Positions 1 through 10,731 of a DNA stretch of 64,000 nt are shown here, piece after piece. The notes beneath the pieces are model-generated. The model worked only from the letters and a program-made list of their open reading frames with translations, made no database searches and was not told the DNA's origin. The stretch is from Tenebrio molitor (taxonomy: Eukaryota; Arthropoda; Insecta; Coleoptera; Tenebrionidae): contig NC_091046.1 of assembly GCF_963966145.1 (NCBI RefSeq), positions 24,304,001 to 24,368,000 of the forward strand, in the 5' to 3' direction. A program made the position numbers and the translations under genes. Position 1 is the stretch's first letter; each line of letters begins with the position of its first letter.

Positions 1-30
1 GTTACACTTCCCAGCTATTGCTATTTTGAG

Positions 31-583
31 GGGCGATTCGAAACTCCGCACGGATCCAGGTAAAGGGATTAAAGGTGCATGAATCTCCGCACGTTCCAAA
101 AATTTGCCCATTTTGGGTGCACTAAACTCCGCACGAAGGACAGGTAATGTGAAAATTTTCCCGAAGAGAATATTCTTTCACTTCCTTCACCAACAGTAAG
201 TATAAACGCTTTGCAAGTTTTATTTATACACCTCCAGCGCGATTCACTTGAACCAAGCACACGATGGAAACTAAACATATAATTTTCACACAAACAATTT
301 GAGTTTTACCTCGTTGACTAGTGGTTTCACGTATAGGATACATCTTTTAAAACAAACGGCTCAGTTAAAACTAAGGAAGAAGTTTAAAATAGTTCAAAAA
401 CCTTTAATAAACTTAAAATCTCATAATTTTTCCAAAAACCCTTCTAAGGATTACCTACCTGGCGCTGCGCCGCCCGTCCAGAATACCTGTGCCCGACCGG
501 TGCGGAGTTTCGTTTTGGGATTATCAACCATAATTTTATGACACCCCGCTGGTTAGGGATCTGTGCGGAGTTTCATGCCGCCC
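31..583. mobile_element. TIR element with 8-bp TSD (MULE- or hAT-like MITE)
   Basis: The ends are inverted copies: the left end begins GGGCGATTCGAAACTCCGCA and the reverse complement of the right end begins GGGCGGCATGAAACTCCGCA. The element is flanked by the direct repeat ATTTTGAG (23-30 and 584-591). The motif CTCCGCAC recurs several times just inside both ends, in the orientation expected of subterminal transposase-binding sites. No convincing protein is encoded. The 8-bp (possibly 9-bp) duplication suits hAT or Mutator-like transposons; I cannot decide between them. Confidence 0.75.
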
Positions 584-837
584 ATTTTGAGAAATGCTTT
601 AATTCTTTTTTCCATTATTGTGTACTTCCGGAAGATGTTAAAACACAAAACAAATAAGAATTGGGAACCATTTTTAAAACTCTACAACTGTTGTATTTAA
701 AGCTTTGTGTAAAATAATTAGGGGAGCCAATATCCGAGGATTTTTAATTTTACACGTAAAGTGCCTATGTACAGTTAATTTCAAAATTATAGAGTACACC
801 TAATTTTCTACAGTGTCAAATGCACTTATAATCAATT

Positions 838-1498
838 CACTTTTGTAATGACGAACTAGAGTTACTAAATTTAGTAACTTTTGTCTTGTGAACACATCTT
901 TTTACCGCGAATTTGGGCTTTTAAAGAGTTAGGTTATGGGTCACGTCATTTGTTCTGTCAAAACTGGTCCAATTCAAAGTATAGTGAAACTAAATGTGTT
1001 TAATTATTTTGAAGAAAAAAGCAAAGTTGCTCTACACAAATACGAAAAGACAGTTGAATATGACAATGAAATAATTTTGCACTTTGCTACTCATCCTCGT
1101 CATCGTCGCTGTTTTCCAAGTCAGAATCCGAATCTTCAACCAAATTAACAATATTTGTAGATATGTCATGGATGCTAAAGTTTCTCATAAGCCTTGTTCT
1201 TGTCCTTCATTTAAAATTCTATACATACTTCTGGGACTGAAGCCTGTGCAGCACTTAGGAAGAGTTTTATTTTAGATGCTTCTACAATTTTGTACTTTCT
1301 TAATTTTGTTGAAAGCCTTTAAAATATTCTGCTTCGTCTTCTTGCATATTGATGCTTTACTCCGTTTTGGAAATTCATTCATTTTGGCAGTGACAATAAT
1401 ATGACATTTTAAATCATTGCCAAATGTCGAATTTTCATATATTTTGTAAAAAAAATTTACAAAAAAAAAGTTCCAGTTAGTTCGTCATTACAAAAATG
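838..1498. mobile_element. 661-bp non-autonomous TIR element, related to the 41.7-50.6 kb element
   Basis: Both ends read inward CA(C/T)TTTTGTAATGACGAACTA. Positions 838-985 match 41720-41870, positions 1020-1290 match 43365-45050 (with a Tc1 element removed), and 1395-1498 match 50540-50610. It therefore behaves as an internally shorter relative of the large element at 41.7 kb and shows the empty site of that Tc1 insertion. Flanks AATCAATT and AATGCATT could be a decayed 8-bp TSD. It has no credible protein. Confidence 0.7.
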
Positions 1499-1829
1499 AA
1501 TGCATTATACATTTTTTGTCAATGATCAATGTCAACTTTGACAAACAATCTACTAATCCAACTGAAAACGCGAAAGTGCTCTTTGTTTCCAAATCAGAAG
1601 AAGAGTTCTAGATCTGGAGGGTAGTCCAGTATTATAACATCACGAAGAGCACCGTGCAGAGGATAAAACATACAATATGATGGTGTTCTAAAAGATCAGC
1701 GATATTTTATGTTGTCAAACTGACCTAACCTATATAAAAAATATGACGTTCAAATTTCAAAAACGCATCTTTACATGTTGCCACGATATTTTTCGAATTT
1801 GGGTCGGCGGTTGGTAATTGTTGCCGGTA
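1499..1829. other. AT-rich spacer, nothing recognised
   Basis: I see no convincing coding frame, paired repeat or RNA gene in this stretch. Confidence 0.4.
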
Positions 1830-3620
1830 GCTCAGTCTTGGGTGGGGTAAGCGAACGAATCAGCCAGATCCGAAAGACAAGAGAGTAAGGGCGCCAGGAT
1901 CCTCAGGCACTGATGCTTCGGGAGTATCCGGATCCGCTGATACTCGAAATGAAACGCACGTGTCCCAGTTGACCAATTTAATCAAATTATATTCCCTGGT
2001 ACAATGAAATATTTACAATGAGTGAAAATAAAAAAAAATAATTTGTACAATTGATTGTTGGTGAAAAACTAAATTACTGTTCGATGTTCGATTGCAGCAA
2101 ACAAAAAGAATTCAAGGAACGGTCCTCCGGTAACGCACAAAATAAATATGAGCTAAAAATGAAATTCCCCCGAGCCGCCGACGATACTTGTACAAGCTCG
2201 GTGCGACCGCAAAACAAACGGTATCGAATCAAAGCGCAACTCTAAAGTTACCGGCGTCGGATTTACAAATAATATTATTAAAAAAGTTTGAATTCCAAAT
2301 TACACACACACACAAGACAAAATACGCGACACAAGAAGAGAAAGACGGTAAAGCAAAAGAAGGGACGTTATCTCCCTGCCGAAAAACTGCTGCGGCCTCG
2401 AGAGATGGAGATACCCGACACGACCGCTCGGCGGTCCTGCTGCCGTTGAGGCCGTTGCTGACTCCGGTGGAGATGAAAAAAAGAAGGCCTGAAAATCAGG
2501 GAACTCGACGGATCCGCTGGAACGGGTCCGACAAAAGGTCCTCGTAATAAAAGATCCGCTTAAAAGACCCTTTCATAGAAAGAAGAGAACGCCATTAAGG
2601 TAACGTACGACGGGAAAACTGTGACTTACTCAGTTGGCGTGAGGTCCTTTTTTTGGGGCGACGAAAAGCCAAAAAAAGTCCGTGACTCCCAAAATCCGGA
2701 AATTCTGACAGAGTTGGAGTTCCAAAAGGTACGCTATCCAGCACAAAACGGAGAACCACGCAACTCTTCTGACGGGCACAGGAGACAGGAGAAAATCGGT
2801 GCGATCCACAAGAAAACGCTGCCACGAAGTTCACCCAGCCACGGTACTTTTACGAAAGAGGAAGAAGAGTCGCATCGAAACGCGAACTTATCGCCTTGCC
2901 CAAAAAGGTCTAACCAGTCTCGGTGAAGGAAAACAGACCTTAACAGCTGTCGACAGAAGGAACATCGAGAACCGACAGGTGCGTGCGTGCTCGAATGTTT
3001 GACGCGCGACAGCGGGACCGAGATAGGTTACAAAAATCAAAACAAAGGGACCAAAAGGCCTACGCCGTCGATCATCGATGAGAACCGTCGATCGAGACCG
3101 TCTCCAGGTGTTTCGGGAGATAAAGAGAGTTCCGTGAAAGAAGGAGAAAAAAAAATGTCCAGGGACGAGAAGGTGAAGGGAATTTATGGAGTTGGTGTCT
3201 TAAAAAAAGGGAAAGGTAAGTGAACGGTACATTCAGAAGACCTACTCAACTCCGATAAACTCTAGGCCGTGAAGAAAGAAGAAGATAGGAAAGAGCGAAA
3301 TTTTTCTGACGTAGGGCCAAGGTTCGCGACCTGACAAACCCGACGGTATGTAGCTACCGTCCCGCTGAAATTGTGAGGATAAGGGCACGATTCGAGCTGC
3401 CTCTTCAGCTGGGGCCAAACGAAAAGAAAACGAAGAAAAACCGACAAGGAAAACCAAAAGAGAAGGCAAGGTAGAAAGGATTAACGACAACGACAAGCGA
3501 ACGGGAGGATGAGGGATCGGGAAAGAAAAAGACACAAACAAAACGGTCGCGGTAACATGCGATTACTCTCGGCCTAACTGTGAGCGAGAGTTTACTGAAT
3601 TCGTTACTTTTAAGGTTACT
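1830..3620. other. GC-rich, purine-biased island without a recognised gene
   Basis: Base composition changes from AT-rich to GC-richer, CpG-containing sequence with long A/G runs on the plus strand, then changes back near 3.6 kb. Overlapping open frames in several phases are low-complexity (K/R/E-rich, or S/F-rich on the other strand) and show no known domain. The composition resembles the LTRs elsewhere in the window, so an LTR or retroelement remnant is possible. I could not find matching TG..CA ends with a TSD. A short CA microsatellite lies near 2300. Confidence 0.35.
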
Positions 3621-4562
3621 TTCGAGGTGTTCGAGTAACGATGGTGCATCCCCAAGCATTAGTGGAACCCATGGGCCTTCCACTCCGGCCAAATCCGCAA
3701 AAAAAACGAAAAACGAACGGAACGGAATTTTCGAACCGTGACAATGTGGAAAAAACTGTAGTAAATCGACTTCTTGATTTTTGAGGTGTACTCGATAATT
3801 TTGAAATTAACTGTAGGTACTGTTGTATTAAAAAAAATCGCGCACACCTATTATTTGCTTGCGCAATTTTGTTCTGCCGTCTATTAACGTCATACTGTGA
3901 CACTTAATTTATTCAAAAATGCCAATACCAAAAGTTTCTGAACAAGAAAAGTGGGAATTTAGTGCAGTCTATGCCACGTAAACTAAAGCGGTTATAAATG
4001 CAAACGGCGCTACGACCAAATAAAAAAGTCCGTTTTTAAACGATGCAAAAACCTATAATAATTGCTCACTTGATTTGAATTGTGTACGCAATTTTTTTGA
4101 ATACAAGTGTACCAAAATCCATTCTACACCCGGTATAAAAAATTACTTCTCAAAAATGTATGCGTAATTATGTATAATTAAACAGCCAACTGCTATATAA
4201 ATGTTAAAATGTAAATATGAGATAATTTATTTGACTAGAAGAACTAATTAAAAATATACCTAATTACTTTATACAATCATATTTTTTGTTTCGCCGTAAT
4301 TTGAAAATTAGAAAACAATTATCCTTAGAAAGTAATCCACAATCATTTTAAAATAAATCTCCTTCACTTTAGTTGTTCCGATAATAAATTAAAATAACAA
4401 AAGTTACTTTTATTACTCACTTAATTTCTCATTTAGCCAAATGTAGAACATAAACTTACATGTGCTGAGACTACGCATACAGGCGAAAACGTCGACAAAA
4501 CCACAAAGGTGTCGTTAAAAACATGGACATGGTCTTTTCTTCCTGTAGAAATTTAATGTGTT
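3621..4562. other. AT-rich spacer, nothing recognised
   Basis: Small open frames have no recognisable domain. No paired TIRs were found. Confidence 0.4.
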
Positions 4563-4570
4563 ATAAATGT

Positions 4571-4890
4571 CAAGGTTGGTAGAACTGACTAATTTGTATA
4601 GTAGGTTACCTCGTTGCCATTTAGAACAATAGTTTGAATTTTTTCCTCCCGCTAAAGTTACTCGTAACGTCATAATGAACTAAACTTTTACTACACAGTG
4701 TGTCGATCACGCATTAGGTGTTTCAGCACTAGAATAAAACCCAAAAAAGCCACCCAATAAACCCCACGGAGCTTCTTAAAAACCTTGAGTTCTATTCCAA
4801 CACTCAAAATTTCTGGGTTACTTTTTCCCCCGCCCCCCAATTTTCAACGAGGCAACGTACTATACAAATTAGCCTGTTCTACCAACCTTG
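4571..4890. mobile_element. 320-bp MITE, CAAGGTTGG family, copy 1
   Basis: Inverted ends begin CAAGGTTGGTAGAACTGACT on the left, with a close match on the right, and the TIR runs about 45 bp. An exact 8-bp TSD, ATAAATGT, flanks it at 4563-4570 and 4891-4898. A second copy lies at 38368-38702. The 8-bp TSD fits hAT or P superfamilies. The first bases, CAAGG, are shared with the THAP-containing element at 45718, which hints at the P superfamily. Confidence 0.88.
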
Positions 4891-5496
4891 ATAAATGTTG
4901 CTTTCAGTGACATCTAATGACACTAATATATAAATATACAAGGTGATTCTAAAATAAGTTTGGAAAATATGGAGTATCCTTGACACAAAATAATTCTGCG
5001 TATACAGGGTCTCCCAGAACTGGCGGACCAAAATAATACGCTGAATTCATCATCTTCTGGGAATAATAGCAAAAATGTTCAAAAAAATCTATCTTAAATA
5101 GTGATTAGGAAAGAAGCAATTTAAACTGACCAATGCTGTTGTTGTTACCTATTAATTAGTTTTCCTGCTTTATTTGTAACTATGGATACATTTCAAATCA
5201 ACGATCTTATAATAGGTAGATGAAGCGTTGGTATATCTTGCGCGTATGCAGCATTGTCGTGAACATTTGAGAGAGAGAGTGACAATGTACAAATTCCAAG
5301 AGCGACAAAGAAGGAGATATTGATACCACGTGGGTACGAGCAACTTTTAAACCGTTTGTATTAGCCAGATTACTAATTTAATTTTAAAAACGTTATATCG
5401 ACGAGATATGCATGTTAATTGTTAAAGACAATTTGAATAAAAGAAATAAAGTGTAGCAGAAATTTTGTTGAAAACAATGCAAGTACAAATTAAGTA

Positions 5497-5841
5497 CAGT
5501 TGCGGAATTAAAATTTCGTGCGCTATTTTTCTGTCACTTCAACAAAATCTCTGTAAAGCACCTTCTACTGTCATCATGACTGACATTCCAAAATTAAACT
5601 TTTCTGTGTCAGTCACCCAATCAATTTTGAATTTTGAGATATCAGTTAGTTGCACTGAGCGTAATTAAATCATCGCTTTGATATGTTGCCTACCCGTTAT
5701 TATGCCACAAATAATAATTTTTGAATGCCAAAAAGACAAAAACATGACAAGAGTAAAAAATAAGGTTATTAACGTAAAGGTTGTTTTAGAGTTTATATCA
5801 TGACATTGACAATACTGCCCGAAATTTTAATTCCGCAGCTG
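5497..5841. mobile_element. Tc1-type MITE, 345 bp
   Basis: The TIR is CAG(T/C)TGCGGAATTAAAATTTCG at both ends, with TA flanks (5495-5496, 5842-5843). The first bases, CAGTTGCGG, match the Tc1 elements at 43581 and 54524, so it may use the same transposase family. No coding capacity. Confidence 0.8.
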
Positions 5842-6058
5842 TACATAATTAACTATCTATTTATTAATTAGATATTGTAAGTAATACGATGGATTAAGAT
5901 TAAATTAAATTATGTTATATTAATTATCCGATAATAATTCATTATGATATGTATGCATTCCACCCCAAATGTCCATTTGGGTAACAATTCTTCTGAAATA
6001 ACGAAACAAAAAATCAAAAAAATTGTATTTAAAAAAAACGAAAACATACAATTTTTTT

Positions 6059-6185
6059 TTAATGAAACCCCCAATATTTTTTCTTGATTCTGATAGGCGC
6101 CTTTTAATTGTCTAAACGACAGTATAAAAATTTTGTTAACTTACATAAGGAAATTTTTGAGAAAAAATTAAAGGTTGAAAAAAAT
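6059..6185. repeat. Left arm of an inverted repeat paired with 8505-8870
   Basis: This stretch is repeated in inverted orientation at 8505-8870, where a 258-bp MITE (8545-8802) interrupts it, so this copy shows the empty site. A more diverged relative lies near 60385-60500. The arms flank the Harbinger relic. Confidence 0.55.
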
Positions 6186-6850
6186 AAATTTTATAACGAA
6201 AAATACAAGTCAAAAACTGTGTTAATAAGTACTTAAAATTATGGAATTAAATGTTCGATTTGCCATCCTCCAGCTTGTTGACAAGAAGCAAGTCTATGAA
6301 GAAATGTCTCCTGTTTTAGTTTTATTATTTAGTTTTATCCCTACACCTACTCAAAATTAAAATTTCTATACCTACGTTGTCTCCAGGGCACTTAAGTCAG
6401 TTTTTGTTGACTTAAGCCTACCTAAACGAAGAGCTTTGTTCGATTTTCCCCGTGATCCACAATTCGTTAAATCAAAATTGACTTACCTTTTTTTTTATGC
6501 GGACCGCGAAGAGACCATGGACCGATTGGCATGGGTGGAATTCGACGATAATTCTGGACTTCGGTGCCACTTCAATTAAGTGGGTTTCACGACACGAGAC
6601 GATGGTTACAAAAACTAGGAGTATGTTCCGTTACTCGACATTTGCAACCGAATTTTTGGTTAACTGTTCCGATACTAACAGATTCCTGAAATATGGATAG
6701 TTATGGAATGGTTGTCAACTGAAAATGGTAACTTATCTGTCACCAAAACGACCGGCGAATTTAGTCCGGTCATTTCGGTTAAAATATATAACGCTTATAT
6801 CAATGTCAAGAATTCGTAAGTATTTTGCATTGATTTTTGATCCTTAAGTA

Positions 6851-7642
6851 ATGGATATGATGTTTTTAGCCAAAATGTTGTGTGCTCTGCAGTCTGCAGT
6901 AAGTAACGAAGAAAATGTTGACAATGATGAAATACGTGGCTGGAGTGATAAGGAAGTTGAAGCACTAATAAAAACTTGGAAGAAACATTGTTTAAAATTT
7001 GAATCACCGAAATATACGAAAAAAAGAGTGTGGGAAATTATTAGTGAGGAACTTAATGACTATAAGATTAGAAAAAGCGGTAAAAGATGTGACGAAAAAT
7101 GGAGAAATTTAAAAAAATCCTATGATAAAATAAAAACTGAAAATAATAAAACCGGAAATAGACCTCATAATTGGAAATTTTATGATCGCATGGAAGAGAT
7201 TTTAAAAAGAAGCCCTCAGTTTCATCCTGTCTGCATAGTGTCTAGTACTGGCGGTGTAACCAACTCTCAACCAGGTCCAAGCAATATTATCAAAAGAAAT
7301 AATAATGAATCAGAAAACACGAATGGTAGCTATAAAAAGAGAAAAAAAACAATGAATTTGAAAGAATTGGACGAAAAGAAAGAACGAAGACATCAAGAAA
7401 GAATGAATCAAAAAAGAAATATTCCAGTGGTTTCAAGACTATTTATAAAAGAAAGAATAAAACAGAAGTTTAATTTTTATTGTAGGAACTTTTTAAATTA
7501 CAAATTGTTACATATTCTAGTCCTTTTTTCATTGCCTAGTATCACTCTCTCTCTGTCATTATTTTCAAGATCTGGTTCTTCTTCTCACTCTTTGCCTTTT
7601 TACTATTGGACCCCGGAAAAGTTGCAGTACTTCGTCATCTGA
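6851..7642 (+). CDS. Myb/SANT-like (MADF-like) DNA-binding protein of a Harbinger element
   Basis: The predicted protein has 263 residues. Residues about 32-120 form a trihelical myb/SANT-like domain: W-x-D-KEVEALI, then a KxxWExI helix, then a GKRCDEKWRNLKKSYDKIK helix, followed by a conserved NWKFYDRMEEIL segment. This is the accessory protein that Harbinger transposons use with their transposase to bind DNA and reach the nucleus. A charged KRKK-rich tail to about residue 195 is plausible. The hydrophobic C-terminus after about position 7440 looks like read-through into non-coding sequence, so the true end or a splice site probably lies near there. Start chosen at the first ATG; a downstream ATG is also possible. 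Confidence 0.6.
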   Translation: MDMMFLAKMLCALQSAVSNEENVDNDEIRGWSDKEVEALIKTWKKHCLKFESPKYTKKRVWEIISEELNDYKIRKSGKRCDEKWRNLKKSYDKIKTENNKTGNRPHNWKFYDRMEEILKRSPQFHPVCIVSSTGGVTNSQPGPSNIIKRNNNESENTNGSYKKRKKTMNLKELDEKKERRHQERMNQKRNIPVVSRLFIKERIKQKFNFYCRNFLNYKLLHILVLFSLPSITLSLSLFSRSGSSSHSLPFYYWTPEKLQYFVI

Positions 7643-7759
7643 ACTTTCATCGCTTGATGAGTTATTGAATATCTCATTAAAAACGAATACCAAATTGTTC
7701 ACATCCATTTGATAGTATTGAAAGAAATTATAAATGAGCACATTTGTCATTTGCGTCAA
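7565..7759 (-). pseudogene. Truncated N-terminus of a Harbinger transposase
   Basis: The 64 residues contain a short hydrophobic helix, an acidic serine run (SSSDESSDDEV) and a basic tail (KRQRVRRRTRS). This is the usual beginning of insect PIF/Harbinger nucleases, before the DDE_4 domain. The frame stops right after the basic tail, and it converges on and overlaps the SANT gene, so the catalytic domain has been deleted. Family assignment rests on this layout rather than on a catalytic motif. Confidence 0.4.
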
Positions 7760-8544
7760 CCATTACTAAGGAATAAACAAATTTAAATTTCGTGCCTAAA
7801 TCATAACCAGACCGTTCCTTTAGTGCCAGATTTTCAGTAACCAAACTGTCAGCTGTCATTGAAGTACCGGTTACTTACGGCTTGTAACGGAACATACTCT
7901 TTGTGTGTTCACAAGGACGGTCAAATTCGAAGTCTCTGTTTCTTCCAAAAATGTCCCTCACTCGCGGGGGAGGTTTCGTCAACCCCGATTTTGCACGAAA
8001 TTGTGAATCGGTTAACGCGCAATAACCAATGACAGAGGGTGCAACTATTTTCGAATTGAATTTTAAAACCAACTTAAACTACGCGCTAAAACTAAACCGA
8101 ACAAAACCAAACAAAAATGAAAAGAACTAAAATTAACTATTTACAAAAGCCAACATGAGCCTTTTTGGAAAACGTTTTGTAAAACAAATAACACATAACA
8201 ATTATACTCAAAATAATGTAAGAAGTCCCACGGCAAAAATATGAACTAATGGACATTTATGGTAACAGCTTAAAAAATTTAAAGTGGGAACATTCAAAAC
8301 TACTTTATTTGACATCCATTTTTCATTTCTGTTGCAAATCGAAACTTTTACTAGCTCAAAATTTTATTTTTAATAAAATTACACATCCATTGTCACATTT
8401 AACATGGAACTTCTTACATTATTTAGATTATAAATTGACAGTACCATTTGACCGTTTGATTTACCTGCTTGATTTTTTTACTTGTTTTTGTTCGTTATAG
8501 ATTTTTTTTCCAACTTTTTTTTTCTCAAAAATTTCCTTATGTAA

Positions 8545-8802
8545 GTGTTTATTCACAATGGACATAAGCTTGACATAAGGCATAAGAAATTCATGATACA
8601 TGTAGTGTGTATACTATTAATTTTTACGTAACTTATGAGAAGTGATCTCAGTGAACATTATTGTTGTGTACAAAAAGGCATGGAGAATCATATTCGAGTT
8701 ATATCGACACATAAGTTATTTTCCAATTGCCCAAATTTACAAATTATTCTTAGGTATCTCTTATGTATTTTTTTATGTCTTATGTCCATTGTGAATAAGT
8801 AC
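8545..8802. mobile_element. 258-bp MITE with 3-bp TSD (Harbinger-like), copy 1
   Basis: The ends share TTATTCACAATGGACATAAG or a close match in inverted orientation, flanked by TAA (8542-8544 and 8803-8805). The empty site is visible in the homologous arm near 6150. A second copy lies at 37396-37652. A 3-bp TWA duplication is typical of PIF/Harbinger. Confidence 0.75.
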
Positions 8803-9127
8803 TAAGTTAAAAACAGTTTTACAGTCGTTTAGAATTTAAAAAAAACTGAGGGTTTTCATTAAAAAAAATATCCATGACGTCGTCACTCGAAAACAAATGA
8901 CTGCTTGGAATTTTTTTTGGCACTAAAATATGTATTTTTATAAACTAAAATTGATCTATCCAAAGATTATTTTGAAAAAAAAAATTGTTTAATTTTTAAT
9001 TAATTTATTCCATACTTTTGCCGCAATAAGCACAACAAGATTGAACCATTTTGTTATATGTAATACCTACATAATTAAAATAATCAAACTAAAAAGGTAC
9101 CTACTTTTTGTGGGTATACCAACAATA

Positions 9128-9391
9128 GGGAGTTATCGCCCTGACTACGCTAAAATAAGGTTACCTTAAATTCATACGTTATTTTGTTCGAAATATCGTA
9201 GCTCGTATGATTTTAGAGTTAGTTAGTTCTACGATATAGGAAACTTAGCTAAACACAATGGCTAAACTTAGGCAAGGCCCGCTAAATTCCTATATCGTAA
9301 CACTAAAATCATACAGGACACGATATTTCGAACAAAATAACGTATGAATTTAAGGTAACCTTATTTTGGCGTAGTCAGTTCGATAACTCCC
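9128..9391. mobile_element. Fold-back element with about 115-bp arms
   Basis: Starting GGGAGTTATCG and ending with its inverse, the element folds almost completely on itself. The arms share the block ACTACGC(T/C)AAAATAAGG and the block ATACGTTATTTTGTTCG, leaving a loop of only about 40 bp. TA lies on both sides. No coding capacity. Confidence 0.8.
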
Positions 9392-10050
9392 TAATGTAAT
9401 TGTTTTTTACGATAGTCCGTAATGCTATCCTAATACACTAAACACTAGAAAAAGTAATTAATTGTATCAAATAATAATTGTTCACTGTACAACCTTGTTA
9501 ACACATCGAATCATCAGAAAAGATAAAATTAAAATTAAAACCAGAAAACATCCAAAAAATTACGCAGACATCGACCAGCTCTGTAGTTTTTAAATGACGG
9601 TTCCCAATGTTTTGCCCGTACCCTGCTGATCGCGGCTCTGCCCATCTCACTCTAATGTTCATCGCAATACCTCACACTCGTCTACCCATCTATGTAACTA
9701 TAAGATCATTGTTTCAAATTATGCATATGCATTGTTGGGTATCCGCATTGTTTGTGCAATGACGGACGTTTTTAGGTTATAGTATTTTTCAGGTTATAGT
9801 ATTTCTGCTAGGATGTTCCCTATTGGGAAAACGAACTGCGTACTCCTGAGGAGCAACTGTGGCACTCTCATCACACTGTCCATATAAGACAAGCATATCA
9901 AAATATTCTGAAGCGGTAAACATTACGCGTTTTTAATGACTTGTCAGAATTGTCAGAAATAATTTATTATGACATAATATTAAATTATAATGTCTTTGCA
10001 ACAATCAAATTTGTTTCGATAGTTACCAATATAATTTTTTAAGGTAATTT
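9392..10050. other. Spacer, nothing recognised
   Basis: AT-rich sequence with a short doubled motif (AGGTTATAGTATTT, near 9773 and 9791). No gene or paired repeat was found. Confidence 0.4.
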
Positions 10051-10167
10051 TATATCTACACGCGGATTCCTGGTTTGGCAGCGATAGCGAGCAGACGTGA
10101 AAAAGTGCAGCGATAACGAACGTAAACAACGACGAGTGAGTGAGAGGTGATAAGTAGAAGACAGCGG

Positions 10168-10731
10168 GCAAGAAAGAGAGGGCATGCCGAAATCGCCGAA
10201 AGCAAGGAAAGAAAGCAACAAGAGAGAAAAAGAAGAAGGTAGGATGTCGGAAGAAGGCCTGAACCCATTCAGAAAGAGTTCCAGAACCGAAAGATCCCCA
10301 AGTAGAGGCGAAGAAAGAAATCAAAGCAAAGAAATAGAGAAGAAAATAGAAACAGTGCTCAGAGAGATAAAAGAGGATATGGCGGGAATAGTAGAGGAGA
10401 GCAGAGCACGAAGAAAGGAATTAGCGGCAGCGAGACAGAAGGAGGAAGAGCAAGAAAGAGAGGACATACTGAAATCGTCAGAAGTAAGGAAAGAAAGCAG
10501 CAAGAGAGAAAGAGAAGACGGTAGAACGTCGAAAGAAGGCAAGAACCCACTCAGAAATAATTCCAGAACGAGAAGATCACCAAATAGAAGCGAAGAAGAA
10601 AATCAAAGCAAAGAAATGGATAAAGAAATGAAAACAACCATGATAAGAGAGATGAGAGAGGAGATCAAAACACTAAGAAAGGAATTAGCGGCAGTGAGAG
10701 AGGAGAATGGGGAGCTAAGGAAAGAATTAGC
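10168..10731 (+). repeat. Two tandem 282-bp units inside ORF1
   Basis: Unit 1 (10168-10449) and unit 2 (10450-10731) are clearly homologous along their length. Each starts GCAAGAAAGAGAGG; the ATG start in unit 1 corresponds to ATA in unit 2. The unit length is a multiple of three and adds 94 residues of coiled coil. Confidence 0.75.

Larger units (their letters stand above)
6619..7903. mobile_element. Deleted PIF/Harbinger-like element
   Basis: Short inverted ends, GAGTATGTTCCGTTAC at 6619 and its inverse ending at 7903, enclose two convergent reading frames typical of PIF/Harbinger. One is a myb/SANT-like DNA-binding protein on the plus strand; the other is the acidic N-terminus of a transposase on the minus strand. 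The DDE catalytic part of the transposase is missing, so the element is internally deleted. I did not find a clean 3-bp TSD. Confidence 0.5.

Noticed and set aside
1820..1900. A-box-like GGTAGCTCAGTCTTGGG suggesting a tRNA or SINE
   Set aside because: No B box or cloverleaf follows at the right distance.
2188..3903. Overlapping K/R-rich and S/F-rich frames of 60-120 residues
   Set aside because: Low-complexity composition in a purine-biased block, frames in several phases and no domain.
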